Assembly (NCBI RefSeq): GCF_004123845.1
Contig: NZ_NBDP01000007.1
Span: forward strand, 124,001-188,000
From: Allobosea sp. Tri-44
GTDB taxonomy: Bacteria; Pseudomonadota; Alphaproteobacteria; Rhizobiales; Beijerinckiaceae
Length of the DNA stretch: 64,000 nucleotides
Direction of reading: 5' to 3'
Below are positions 1-8,121 of this stretch, piece after piece. The translations under genes and the position numbers were made by a program. Every line of letters starts with the position of its first letter. The stretch's first letter is position 1. The notes beneath the pieces are model-generated. The model did not search any database, was not told the DNA's origin, and saw only the letters and a list, made by a program, of their open reading frames with translations.

Positions 1-225
1 AGAGTTCATGGAGGCTGTTCAACGAAAGCAGGTGCGGGATCGGAACAGGGGGTGCGAAGTCGCCCCTCCCGACGCAGGTAATATCATCGAATGTGAGCCG
101 CGTACTGAAGTGGCACTCGCCGTCCTGAACTCGCTCTTCTCCAGCTATCGAAGCCTGAAGCTGCCATGGCGATCGGGCGGGGCTCTGAACGCAGCAGCGC
201 CCGCCCCGCCCGAGAGGCTTATCGT

Positions 226-1485
226 TCAGCCGACGTTCGGCCGCGCAGTCACCAGCGCCCCGACGGCATCAGCCGTCGCGGCCGACAAGGTCCAGCCGAG
301 ATGGCCATGCCCGGTATTGTAGAACACCCGCGGATTGCGCCCACGCATGACCCTCGGCAGCATATCGGGCATCATCGGCCGCAAGCCAGCCCAGGGCGTG
401 ACCTGGCGCGTGCTCATCCCGGGAAAGTGCGTGCGGCACCATTGGACGAGCGGCTCGATCCGGCTGGCCCGGATGTCCTTGTTGTAACCGTTGAATTCGG
501 CCGTGCCCGCGACGCGAAAACGGGTCGCGCCCAGCCGGCTGGTGACGATCTTCGCGCGGTCATCCAAGAGGCTCGTCCAGGGGGCCGCCCGCTGGTCCGA
601 GGCTTCCGGGAGATCGACCGTGATCGAATAGCCCTTCACCGGATAGACGTTGACGCGATCGCCGAGATCGGCGGCGAGCCGGCGGGATGCGACGCCGCCA
701 CAGACCACGATACGGTCGAAGCGATCGATCTGCGTGCCGGCCTCCGCCGCTTCCTCCGTCGGCCTCCAGCTCACCTCGACGGCGTCGCCGGCACCGTGCT
801 CGATAGACAGAACCTCGCTCGACAGGCGCATCCTCACACCCCGGCGCTCGCAGGCACGGGCGAGCCCGTTGGTGAATTTGTGGATGTCGCCGGTGAAGTC
901 CGACGGGGTGTAGAAGCCGCCGTAGAACTCGCCCTTCAGGGACGGCTCGATCGCCCGGATGTCCTCGGGCGTGACGGCACGGCGCTCCAGCCCTCCCCTG
1001 GCGAGCAGCGCCGAGACGCGGGCCGCCGCGTCGAACTCAGCCTTGCTATGGTAGAAGTGCAGGATGCCGCGTTCCTCGCAATCGAATGCGATGCCTTCGT
1101 CCCGTGCCATCTGCATGAGATGAGCGCGGGCCTCGATCGCAAGCCGGGCGGTCGTGAGCGTGTTCTCCTCATATCGCGGAATCGAGGCGACAAACTGCGC
1201 CATCCAGGACAGCTTGTGCCAGGACGGCTTGGGATTGACGAGAAGCGGCGCTCCCGGCGTGAACATCCACTTGATGCCCTTGAGAACCGTGGCCCAGCTG
1301 TTCCAGACCTCGGCATTCGAGGCCGAGAGCTGGCCGCCATTGGCAAAGGAGGTTTCCATCGCGGCATAGGGCTGGCGGTCGAAGACCGTGACCTCGCAGC
1401 CGCGCCGGGCCAGGTTATAGGCCGTGGTGATGCCAGTGATGCCCGCGCCGATGACGGCGACGCGCGAGATGTCGGATGTGCTCAT
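226..1485 (-). CDS. dadA: FAD-dependent D-amino acid dehydrogenase (DadA family)
   Basis: Predicted flavoprotein of 419 residues that oxidatively deaminates an amino acid at the inner face of the membrane. The N-terminus has the Rossmann FAD motif VAVIGAGITGITTAYNLA followed by an acidic strand end (VFDR). The C-terminus keeps the family pattern GLRPMMPDMLPRV and YNTGHGHLGWTLS, which contacts FAD. Length fits DadA (about 415-430). I chose the ATG at 1485 because the FAD motif begins a few residues later and GGAGC lies just upstream; the frame is open further up but runs through a riboswitch. The glycine riboswitch in the leader suggests that glycine or a glycine-linked amino acid is the substrate, so glycine oxidase activity is possible. 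Family is clear, substrate is inferred. Confidence 0.88.
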   Translation of the reverse strand: MSTSDISRVAVIGAGITGITTAYNLARRGCEVTVFDRQPYAAMETSFANGGQLSASNAEVWNSWATVLKGIKWMFTPGAPLLVNPKPSWHKLSWMAQFVASIPRYEENTLTTARLAIEARAHLMQMARDEGIAFDCEERGILHFYHSKAEFDAAARVSALLARGGLERRAVTPEDIRAIEPSLKGEFYGGFYTPSDFTGDIHKFTNGLARACERRGVRMRLSSEVLSIEHGAGDAVEVSWRPTEEAAEAGTQIDRFDRIVVCGGVASRRLAADLGDRVNVYPVKGYSITVDLPEASDQRAAPWTSLLDDRAKIVTSRLGATRFRVAGTAEFNGYNKDIRASRIEPLVQWCRTHFPGMSTRQVTPWAGLRPMMPDMLPRVMRGRNPRVFYNTGHGHLGWTLSAATADAVGALVTARPNVG

Positions 1486-1520
1486 AGGTGCTCCTGCCCG
1501 CTCAATGCGGGTCGTCAGCA

Positions 1521-1712
1521 CCCCCTCTGTCATTGGCCTGAGAGCTTCGTCGGGCCCAATCAGCTGGGCTGTCGACTTGCACCATCGGCGCAGAACTGCG
1601 GTTCTGCTTTTCAGAGTCGAATCATCGGCAGCGGTACGTTTTGCCTGAGAGTTTCCGGGGCGGTTGCTCCGTCGGCGCCGGCCCGATTTTGACGTCGAAC
1701 CGATCTCTCCCG
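1521..1712 (-). promoter_or_regulatory. tandem glycine riboswitch
   Basis: The leader of the dadA-like gene carries, read on the minus strand, GGGAGAGATCGG near 1711, then GACGGAGCAACCGCCCCGG and ACTCTCAGGCAAAA near 1630-1645. A second CTCTCAGGCCAATGACAGAG lies at about 1523-1543. These are the conserved blocks of the glycine riboswitch, and the repeated CTCTCAGGC indicates two aptamers in series. The second unit ends about 35 bases before the start codon. The family usually switches on glycine-degrading genes when glycine is abundant. Confidence 0.9.
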
Positions 1713-1721
1713 CTGACACGA

Positions 1722-1749
1722 GTGCTAGTGTGCCTGCGATTTCTGTCAA
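1722..1749 (-). promoter_or_regulatory. probable sigma-70 promoter for the glycine riboswitch transcript
   Basis: TTGACA (1744-1749) and a weak TAGCAC (1722-1727) are separated by 16 bases. The predicted start falls at about 1714, right at the first base of the riboswitch. The -35 is perfect and the -10 is poor, so the call rests mainly on position. Confidence 0.5.
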
Positions 1750-1996
1750 GGGCGATCGGGCGGGAGCTCGCCGACGTGCGGGCGGCCAGCCGGTATCGGC
1801 GGCTTGCGGACCCGGCCGGCTTCAGCACTGACCGCGGACAGCCCCAGCTCGGCGGCGCAATCCCGCAAGGCAACTCCCTGATTGCTTTTCGGCAATGCGT
1901 CGGCGCGTTAAAAATTATAAACCCTTGATAAATAACAGATTTATATCGAACTTCGGCATCTCGACAAACCGTTCTCCCCGATATTCGTCCCAACGA

Positions 1997-2015
1997 TTTA
2001 CCGCTCGTTAACCAT
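1997..2015 (+). promoter_or_regulatory. CtrA-type box upstream of minC
   Basis: TTTA-N7-TTAACCAT lies about 40 bases before the minC start codon. CtrA boxes are TTAA-N7-TTAA, or the half site TTAACCAT, so the right half is perfect and the left half has one mismatch. It sits in an AT-rich stretch (about 1905-2050) that contrasts with the GC-rich surroundings and probably holds the promoter. CtrA control of min genes is known in other Hyphomicrobiales; here it is inferred from the motif. Confidence 0.55.
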
Positions 2016-2052
2016 TCGATTCCTACATCTGAGCAACCGAAAATTTACCAAG

Positions 2053-2793
2053 ATGACCGCCGTGTTAACTCAACCCCGGCCGATCCGCCTCAAGGGGCGA
2101 TCATACCTTGCGCTGACGCTGACACCCGAGCTGCCCTTCGAGGATTGGCTGGTGCGGCTCGACGATCTCGCCGGCCGCTCCGCCGGTTTCTTCCTGCGGC
2201 GGCCGGTCGTGCTGGACGTCGAGGGCCTCGAGATCGACCGCGCGCAGCTGCGCGACCTCGTCGGCAAGCTCGGCGCGCGCAATGTCCGGATCATGGGAAT
2301 CGAGGGCGCACGCCCCTCCATGCTCGGGAACGATCTGCCGCCGGCCATGTCGGGCGGAAAGACAACTGGAGACATCGAGGAGCCAGCGACCGAGCCGACC
2401 CAGGAAGCCCCTGTCGCCGAGACCGTGGCAGAGGCTCCCGCCGCGCCGCCTCCCGCTAGGACCGCGCCGGCCTCGCTCGTCGTCACCCAGCCGGTGCGCT
2501 CGGGGCAGTCGATCTTCGCCGAGGGCGACGTGACCATCGTCGGATCGGTCGCCTCCGGCGCCGAGGTCATCGCCGGTGGTTCGATTCATATCTACGGCAC
2601 CCTGCGGGGGCGGGCGATGGCCGGCACGCTGGGCAATGCAGAAGCTCGCATCTTCTGCCGCAAGCTCGAGGCCGAGCTGGTCGGCATCGACGGCTACTAC
2701 AAGACGGCCGAGGACCTGGAGCCCGGCCTGCGCGGCAAGCCCGTCCAGTTCTGGCTCGAAGGCGAGACCTTCACAGGCGGGTCACTCGCCTGA
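2053..2793 (+). CDS. minC: septum site-determining protein MinC
   Basis: Division inhibitor of 246 residues that, bound to MinD, blocks FtsZ ring formation near the poles. The N-terminal MinC_N domain (about residues 10-95) is followed by a linker rich in Ala, Pro and Glu (about 100-140). The C-terminal beta-helix domain contains [20 protein letters not shown] and [16 protein letters not shown], the usual MinD- and FtsZ-binding fold. It is the first gene of minCDE, 35 bases before minD. The AT-rich leader with a CtrA-like box suggests cell-cycle control. Confidence 0.95.
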   Translation: MTAVLTQPRPIRLKGRSYLALTLTPELPFEDWLVRLDDLAGRSAGFFLRRPVVLDVEGLEIDRAQLRDLVGKLGARNVRIMGIEGARPSMLGNDLPPAMSGGKTTGDIEEPATEPTQEAPVAETVAEAPAAPPPARTAPASLVVTQPVRSGQSIFAEGDVTIVGSVASGAEVIAGGSIHIYGTLRGRAMAGTLGNAEARIFCRKLEAELVGIDGYYKTAEDLEPGLRGKPVQFWLEGETFTGGSLA

Positions 2794-2828
2794 AACGACA
2801 ACGCGTCCACCGGAACTAGGAGAGGTCA

Positions 2829-3644
2829 ATGGGCAAGGTCATCGTGGTCACATCGGGCAAGGGCGGCGTCGGCAAGACGACGTCCTCCGCCGCCCTGGGC
2901 GCAGCTTTGGCGCAGAGCGGCGACAAAGTCGTGGTCGTCGACTTCGATGTCGGCCTGCGCAATCTCGACCTGATCATGGGTGCCGAGCGGCGGGTGGTCT
3001 ACGACCTCGTCAACGTGATCCAGGGCGAGGCCAAGCTGACGCAGGCGCTGATCCGCGACAAACGGGTCGAGACGCTCTATCTGCTGCCGGCCTCGCAGAC
3101 GCGCGACAAGGACAATCTCACATCCGAGGGCGTCGAGAAGGTCATCGGCGCGCTGAAGAGCCATTTCGACTGGGTGATCTGCGACAGCCCGGCCGGCATC
3201 GAGCGCGGAGCCACCCTCGCCATGCGCCATGCCGATATCGCGATCGTCGTCACCAATCCGGAAGTCTCTTCGGTGCGCGATTCCGACCGCATCATCGGCC
3301 TGCTCGATTCGAAGACGCTGAAGGCCGAGAACGGCGAGCGCATGGAGAAGCACCTGCTCCTCACCCGCTACGACCCCGCCCGCGCCGAGCGCGGCGATAT
3401 GCTAAAGGTGGACGACGTCCTCGAGATCCTGTCGATCCCGCTGCTCGGCATCATCCCCGAAAGCATGGACGTGCTGCGCGCCTCCAATATCGGCTCGCCC
3501 GTCACCCTGGCTGATGAGCGCAGCGCACCAGCGCTCGCTTATTTCGACGCTGTGCGCCGCCTCAAGGGTGAGAACCTGCCGATGACCATCCCCGGCGAGA
3601 AGCGCGGCTTCTTCGGCAAGATCTTCGGAAGGAAAGCGGCATGA
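2829..3644 (+). CDS. minD: septum site-determining ATPase MinD
   Basis: Membrane-associated ATPase of 271 residues that recruits MinC and oscillates with MinE. The deviant Walker A motif GKGGVGKT spans residues 10-17 with both signature lysines (K11 and K16). The Walker A' aspartate lies in VVVDFDVGLRNLDL and CDSPAGIE follows. The C-terminus GFFGKIFGRKAA is the amphipathic membrane-targeting helix. Length equals the family norm. An AGGAGAGG ribosome site precedes the ATG, and the stop codon overlaps the minE start by four bases, implying translational coupling. Confidence 0.97.
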   Translation: MGKVIVVTSGKGGVGKTTSSAALGAALAQSGDKVVVVDFDVGLRNLDLIMGAERRVVYDLVNVIQGEAKLTQALIRDKRVETLYLLPASQTRDKDNLTSEGVEKVIGALKSHFDWVICDSPAGIERGATLAMRHADIAIVVTNPEVSSVRDSDRIIGLLDSKTLKAENGERMEKHLLLTRYDPARAERGDMLKVDDVLEILSIPLLGIIPESMDVLRASNIGSPVTLADERSAPALAYFDAVRRLKGENLPMTIPGEKRGFFGKIFGRKAA

Positions 3645-3904
3645 ATCTGCGTCGTCTCTTCTTCCGGCCCCAGTCGGCTCCCGCCGCGCGCGAGCGCCTG
3701 CAGGTCCTGCTGGCTCATGAGCGCCTCTCGGCCGATGGCTCCGACCTCGTGACCAAGCTGCGCGACGAGATCCTGCGCGTAATCGCCAAGCATGTGCAGG
3801 TCGACGACGACAAGGTCACCGTCCGGATGGAGCGCGGGCCCCAGGTCTCGACGCTCGCCGTCGACATCGAGATCCCGTTCGACGCGGGCAAGAAGGCGGC
3901 CTGA
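3641..3904 (+). CDS. minE: cell division topological specificity factor MinE
   Basis: Small protein of 87 residues that stimulates MinD ATPase activity and drives Min oscillation, placing the septum at mid-cell. Its N-terminal part carries the MinD-binding helix and the topological specificity domain follows (ILRVIAKHVQVDDDKVTVRMER). Length matches MinE. The start overlaps the minD stop (ATGA). It ends the operon, with a convergent cupin gene 34 bases downstream. Confidence 0.96.
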   Translation: MNLRRLFFRPQSAPAARERLQVLLAHERLSADGSDLVTKLRDEILRVIAKHVQVDDDKVTVRMERGPQVSTLAVDIEIPFDAGKKAA

Positions 3905-3938
3905 GGGCCGCCTTTCCCATTCCAGGGCCAGCGGCGAC

Positions 3939-4352
3939 CTACATCACAGCCGGCCCGCGGCCGTCGTATTCGGCGTCCGAGACCTTATCGAGCCAGTCGA
4001 CAACCTTGCCGTCCAGAGCCTCCTGCACGGCGATATGGGTCATCGCCGTCTCCGGCCCGGCGCCGTGCCAGTGCTTCTCGCCCGGCGGGAACCAGACCAC
4101 GTCGCCAGGCCTGATCTCCTCGACCGGGCCACCCCAGCGCTGCACCCTGCCAAAGCCCGCCGTGACGACCAGCGTCTGGCCAAGCGGATGCGTGTGCCAG
4201 GCGGTGCGAGCTCCCGGTTCGAAGGTGACGCTGGCGCCCTGCACGCGCTCGGGCGCATGCGGATTGAACAGCGGATCGATGCGGACAGTGCCGCTGAACC
4301 AGTCGCTCGGGCCTTTCGCCGAAGCCCTTGTCCCGGCGCGGATGATGTTCAT
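3939..4352 (-). CDS. cupin-domain protein, (R)-mandelonitrile lyase-like family
   Basis: Single-domain cupin of 137 residues. The metal-binding set is visible: [12 protein letters not shown] gives the two histidines and the glutamine, and PGEKHWHGA supplies the later histidine. This pattern matches the bacterial manganese cupins that include hydroxynitrile lyases, although most members of the family have no known substrate. It is a single gene convergent with minE. The fold is secure; the reaction cannot be told from sequence. Confidence 0.75.
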   Translation of the reverse strand: MNIIRAGTRASAKGPSDWFSGTVRIDPLFNPHAPERVQGASVTFEPGARTAWHTHPLGQTLVVTAGFGRVQRWGGPVEEIRPGDVVWFPPGEKHWHGAGPETAMTHIAVQEALDGKVVDWLDKVSDAEYDGRGPAVM

Positions 4353-4426
4353 GGTGTCTCCTTAGGCCTGCGTTCGCGAGCGAATTCGATGCCGGCACTC
4401 TAGGATGCTTTCGCTCAGGGCTGCAC

Positions 4427-4515
4427 CGTCATTGCGAGCGCAGCGAAGCAACCCAGGGCGGCAGCGCTCTACGATTCCTGGATTGCTTTGTCGGCTGCGC
4501 CTCCTCGCAATGACG
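4427..4515. repeat. palindromic intergenic repeat, CGTCATTGCGAG type
   Basis: The ends are inverted copies: CGTCATTGCGAG at 4427-4438 and CTCGCAATGACG at 4504-4515, with the familiar inner GCGCAGCGAAGCAA. It lies between the cupin gene and the 3' end of dnaE2. Repeats of this family are scattered in many bacterial genomes and fold into long hairpins. Confidence 0.8.
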
Positions 4516-4541
4516 GCTCTGCGATCCAAGTCATTTCAGTC

Positions 4542-7500
4542 TCAATGGAAATCGCGCGACTTCGGCAGGATGCGGACATTGCGCGGGTGGCGCGCCCGCG
4601 GAATCTGCGGATGCTGGAACTCGTCGGCACGGGTCAGCACGATCTCGGCGCGATGGGTGTCGGATAGGCTGAGCAGCTCGGCCGAGCGATCGACGACGCG
4701 CTTCGCCATCAGGTGGATCACGTTCTCCGGGCTTTTCTGTACCCTGCCCTCGACGAGGAGCAGCCGCGCCGCCATGACCTCGCGGCGAAAACGCTCGAAA
4801 TCGCGAGCCCAGAGCACGACATTGGTGATGCCGGTCTCATCCTCCAGCGTGATGAAGATGGCATTGCCCTTGCCGGGGCGCTGCCGCACCAGCACGACGC
4901 CGGCGACGCTGGCCCAGGTCCCGTCGCGCATAGCTGACATCTGCTCGCAGCTCGCGATGCGCTCGCGGGCGAAGCGAGGGCGCAGCAGGCCCATCGGATG
5001 GCCTTTCAGCGAGAGCCGAGCCGTCTGGTAATCGGCGACGACATGCTCGGCGAGGGGCATAGCAGGCAGTGCAGCGGCCTGCTCAGAGCCGAGCTCGCGT
5101 GCCTGCGCGGCCTCGAACAATGGCAGCGCTGCGTCATCCGGCAGGCGGCGCACCGCCCAGAGCGCTTCGCGTCGGTCGAGCCCGAGCGAGCGGAAGGCGT
5201 CGGCATCGGCGAGCAGGCGCATGGCACGGGCCGGCAAATGGGCGCGGCGGGCGAGTTCCTCGACATCGCGATAGGGCTCGCCGCGCGCCGCGACGAGGCG
5301 CTCGGCCCAGTCCTGCTTGAAGCCGTCGAGCTGGCGCAGGCCGAGGCGCAGCGCCCAGGGGCTTTTCCAGCCCGGCCCTCCCCGCTCCAGCAGATTGTCC
5401 CAGGCGCTGGAGTTGACGTCGATCGGACGCGGCTCGACGCCGCCATTCTCCTGCGCCTCCCGAACGATCTGGGCCGGGGCGTAAAAGCCCATGGGCTGCG
5501 AGTTCAGCAGCGCCGCGGCGAAGATCGCCGGGTGGTGGCATTTCAGCCAGGAGGAGACATAGACCAGCTTGGCGAAGGAGGCGGCGTGGCTTTCGGGAAA
5601 GCCATAGCTGCCGAAGCCCTTGATCTGCTCGAAGCAGCGCTGGGCGAAGTCGCGCTCATAGCCACGCCCGACCATGCGCTCGACCATCATCGCCTCGTAA
5701 TTGCCGATGGTGCCGGCATTGCGGAAGGTCGCCATCGCCTTGCGCAGGCCGTTGGCCTCGATGTCGCTGAACTTCGCCGCGACCATGGCCAGCCGCATCG
5801 CCTGCTCCTGGAAGAGCGGGACGCCCTCCGTCTTGTTGAGGACCTCGAAGAGCTCGTCGGGCCGGCCATGCTCCGGCGCGGGTGACGGATAGGTCACGTC
5901 CTCGATCCCGGCCCGCCGCTTCAGATAGGGGTGCACCATATTGCCCTGGATCGGGCCGGGGCGGACGATCGCGACCTGGATGACGAGGTCATAGAGCTTT
6001 CGTGGCTTCAGGCGCGGCAACATGTTGATCTGCGCCCGGCTTTCGACCTGGAAGACGCCGAGCGACTTGCCCTCGCAAAGCATGTCGTAGGTCGCCTCGT
6101 CGTCCTGCGGGACATCCGCGAGCCCCAGATCGATACCCTCTTTATCGCGCAGCAGATCGAAGGCCTTGCGGATGCAGGTCAGCATGCCCAATGCGAGCAC
6201 ATCGACCTTCATCAGGCCGACAGCGTCGATGTCGTCGCGGTCCCATTCGATGAAGGTGCGGTCGTCCATCGCGGCATTGCCGATCGGCACGGTCTCGTCC
6301 AGGCGCTCGCGCATCAGCACGAAGCCGCCGACATGCTGCGAGAGATGGCGCGGGAAGCCGAGCAGGCGCACGGCGAACCGCACCGCCTGCGCGATCACCG
6401 GATTATCGGGATCGAGCCCGGCCTGGCGGATCTGGCTGCGGGTGATGTCGGAGCCCCAGCTGCCCCATTGCGTTGAGGCGAGGCGAGCGGTGACGTCCTC
6501 GGTCAGCCCCAGCGCCTTGCCGGCCTCGCGCATGGCGCTGCGCGGCCGGTAATGGATCACGGTCGCGGCGATGCCAGCGCGAGTGCGACCATATCGTTCA
6601 TAGATCCACTGGATCACCTCCTCGCGCCGCTCATGCTCGAAATCGACGTCGATATCGGGCGGTTCACGCCGCTCGGTCGAGATGAAGCGCTCGAACAGCA
6701 CGTCGCTTTCGGCCGGATTCACGGCGGTGATGCCGAGCACGTAGCAGACGGCGGAATTGGCGGCAGAGCCCCGGCCCTGACAGAGGATGCCCCGGCTTTC
6801 GGCGAAATCGACGATCTGGCGGATGGTCAGGAAATAGCGGGCGTATTCGAGCTTACCGATCAGGGCGAGCTCCTTGGCCAGCAGATCGCGCACCTTCGCC
6901 GGCACACCGTCCGGGTAGCGGACTTCGCCACATTTCCGGACGAGTTCCTCCAGCCAGGCTTGAGGCTCCCAGCCGGGCGGCACCGGCTCGTCCGGGTATT
7001 CGTATTTCAACTCGCCCAGATCGAATGCGATACGGCCGAGCAGATGCTGCGTCTCTGCGATCGCCTCGGGCGCCTCCTTGAAGAGCCGGGCCATCTCCTG
7101 CGGCGCCTTCAAATGGCGCTCGGCATTGGCCTCGAGCAGGCGGCCGGCCTTGTCGATCGTCGTGCCCTCGCGGATGCAGGTCAGCAGGTCCTGCAGGTCG
7201 CGCTGCTCGGGCGCGTCATAGAGCACATCGTTGGTGGCGATCAGCGGGGTGCGGGTCGGCGCGGCGATACTTTTAAGCCGGGCGTGGCGGCGGCGATCGT
7301 CGCCGCGGCGTGACATGCTGGCGGCGAGCCAGACCGCGCCGGGCGCGGCCTCGTCGAGGCGGGACAGCAGCGCAGGCAGGCCGTCGAGCCGACGCTCCGG
7401 CATGACGATCAACAGGAGGTCGCGGGCATCGTGCAGGAGGTCGTCGAAATTGAGGATGCACTCGCCCTTGCCGCCGCGCAGATTGCCGGTCGTCAGCAGG

Positions 7501-7904
7501 CGGCAGAGCCGGCCCCAGCCGGCGCGGTTGGCAGGATAGACGACGATGTCAGGCGTACCGTCGGCGAAGACGAGGCGGCTGCCGGTGACGAGCTTGAAGG
7601 CTTTTGCCATCGCCTGGAGCTGCGGCAAGGTGAAGGGCAAATCGGCGAAGGCCGGGTTCTCGACCCAGATGTATTCGCCGGGGCTGCCGCCCTCGCGGAT
7701 TTTCTCGGGGGCGAGCACCCCATCCTCGCGCAGATCGCGCAGCGCGATCCAGGCCCGCACCACGCCGGCGACCGTGTTGCGGTCGGCGATGCCGAGGCCG
7801 CTCTGGCCGAGCAGCAGCGCGGTCATCACCAGGTTCGGCCCGGGCGAGGCTCCGCGCAGGAAGGAGAAATTACTCGCGGCGACGGGCTCGGCATATGCGG
7901 TCAT
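4542..7904 (-). CDS. dnaE2: error-prone DNA polymerase DnaE2 (ImuC)
   Basis: Alpha-subunit-type polymerase of 1,120 residues that performs SOS-induced translesion synthesis together with ImuA and ImuB. An N-terminal PHP domain opens with ASNFSFLRGASPG. The polymerase core has the catalytic aspartates in PPDIDVDFEHERREEV near residue 415. A helix-hairpin-helix region and a C-terminal OB fold (WASVAGVVLVRQRPGKGNAIF) follow. I chose the ATG at 7904 because family members begin just before the ASNFSFLRG block; the open frame upstream runs through a repeat. It is the last gene of the imuA-imuB-dnaE2 set, separated from imuB by about 217 bases containing a palindromic repeat. Confidence 0.95.
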   Translation of the reverse strand: MTAYAEPVAASNFSFLRGASPGPNLVMTALLLGQSGLGIADRNTVAGVVRAWIALRDLREDGVLAPEKIREGGSPGEYIWVENPAFADLPFTLPQLQAMAKAFKLVTGSRLVFADGTPDIVVYPANRAGWGRLCRLLTTGNLRGGKGECILNFDDLLHDARDLLLIVMPERRLDGLPALLSRLDEAAPGAVWLAASMSRRGDDRRRHARLKSIAAPTRTPLIATNDVLYDAPEQRDLQDLLTCIREGTTIDKAGRLLEANAERHLKAPQEMARLFKEAPEAIAETQHLLGRIAFDLGELKYEYPDEPVPPGWEPQAWLEELVRKCGEVRYPDGVPAKVRDLLAKELALIGKLEYARYFLTIRQIVDFAESRGILCQGRGSAANSAVCYVLGITAVNPAESDVLFERFISTERREPPDIDVDFEHERREEVIQWIYERYGRTRAGIAATVIHYRPRSAMREAGKALGLTEDVTARLASTQWGSWGSDITRSQIRQAGLDPDNPVIAQAVRFAVRLLGFPRHLSQHVGGFVLMRERLDETVPIGNAAMDDRTFIEWDRDDIDAVGLMKVDVLALGMLTCIRKAFDLLRDKEGIDLGLADVPQDDEATYDMLCEGKSLGVFQVESRAQINMLPRLKPRKLYDLVIQVAIVRPGPIQGNMVHPYLKRRAGIEDVTYPSPAPEHGRPDELFEVLNKTEGVPLFQEQAMRLAMVAAKFSDIEANGLRKAMATFRNAGTIGNYEAMMVERMVGRGYERDFAQRCFEQIKGFGSYGFPESHAASFAKLVYVSSWLKCHHPAIFAAALLNSQPMGFYAPAQIVREAQENGGVEPRPIDVNSSAWDNLLERGGPGWKSPWALRLGLRQLDGFKQDWAERLVAARGEPYRDVEELARRAHLPARAMRLLADADAFRSLGLDRREALWAVRRLPDDAALPLFEAAQARELGSEQAAALPAMPLAEHVVADYQTARLSLKGHPMGLLRPRFARERIASCEQMSAMRDGTWASVAGVVLVRQRPGKGNAIFITLEDETGITNVVLWARDFERFRREVMAARLLLVEGRVQKSPENVIHLMAKRVVDRSAELLSLSDTHRAEIVLTRADEFQHPQIPRARHPRNVRILPKSRDFH

Positions 7905-7941
7905 GGCTGCGCATCGCCAGTATGCGGGAACCGCCACCTGT

Positions 7942-8083
7942 CCTCTCCCCCCTTGTGGGGGAGAGCTAGAGAGGGGGGTAGACAGCGGTGCAGCTGTGAG
8001 AATTGCAGAACCCGAGCGCCAGCAAGGGAAGCGTCGCGGGTGGCATACCCCCCTCCCCAACCCTCCCCCACAAGGGGGGAGGG
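7942..8083. repeat. paired CCTCTCCCCC hairpin repeat
   Basis: Two hairpins of the type CCTCTCCCCC-TTGT-GGGGGAGAG (7942-7965) and its inverse CCCTCCCCCACAAGGGGGGAGGG-like copy (8061-8083) flank about 95 bases. The copies face each other, so the element is a large inverted repeat with internal hairpins. It lies between imuB and dnaE2 in the same transcriptional direction, so it could affect read-through or mRNA stability inside the cassette. Confidence 0.75.
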
Positions 8084-8121
8084 AGCCAGGTAGTGCCCAG
8101 TCCTAAGGAGAGCATAGACGG

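Noticed and set aside
175..211. Terminator after dadA formed by GGGCGGGGC and GCCCCGCCC
   Set aside because: The 9-base arms pair but the loop is 19 bases and no T run follows on the minus strand, so it is not called.
1..225. A gene end at the left edge
   Set aside because: An open frame on the plus strand runs from position 8 but shows no domain and overlaps dadA; nothing supports it.
166..1692. Long open frames on the opposite strand of dadA, dnaE2, imuB, glnD and cls
   Set aside because: They are shadows of high-GC coding regions: Arg/Ala/Pro-rich, no domains, no ribosome sites, and fully covered by well-supported genes.
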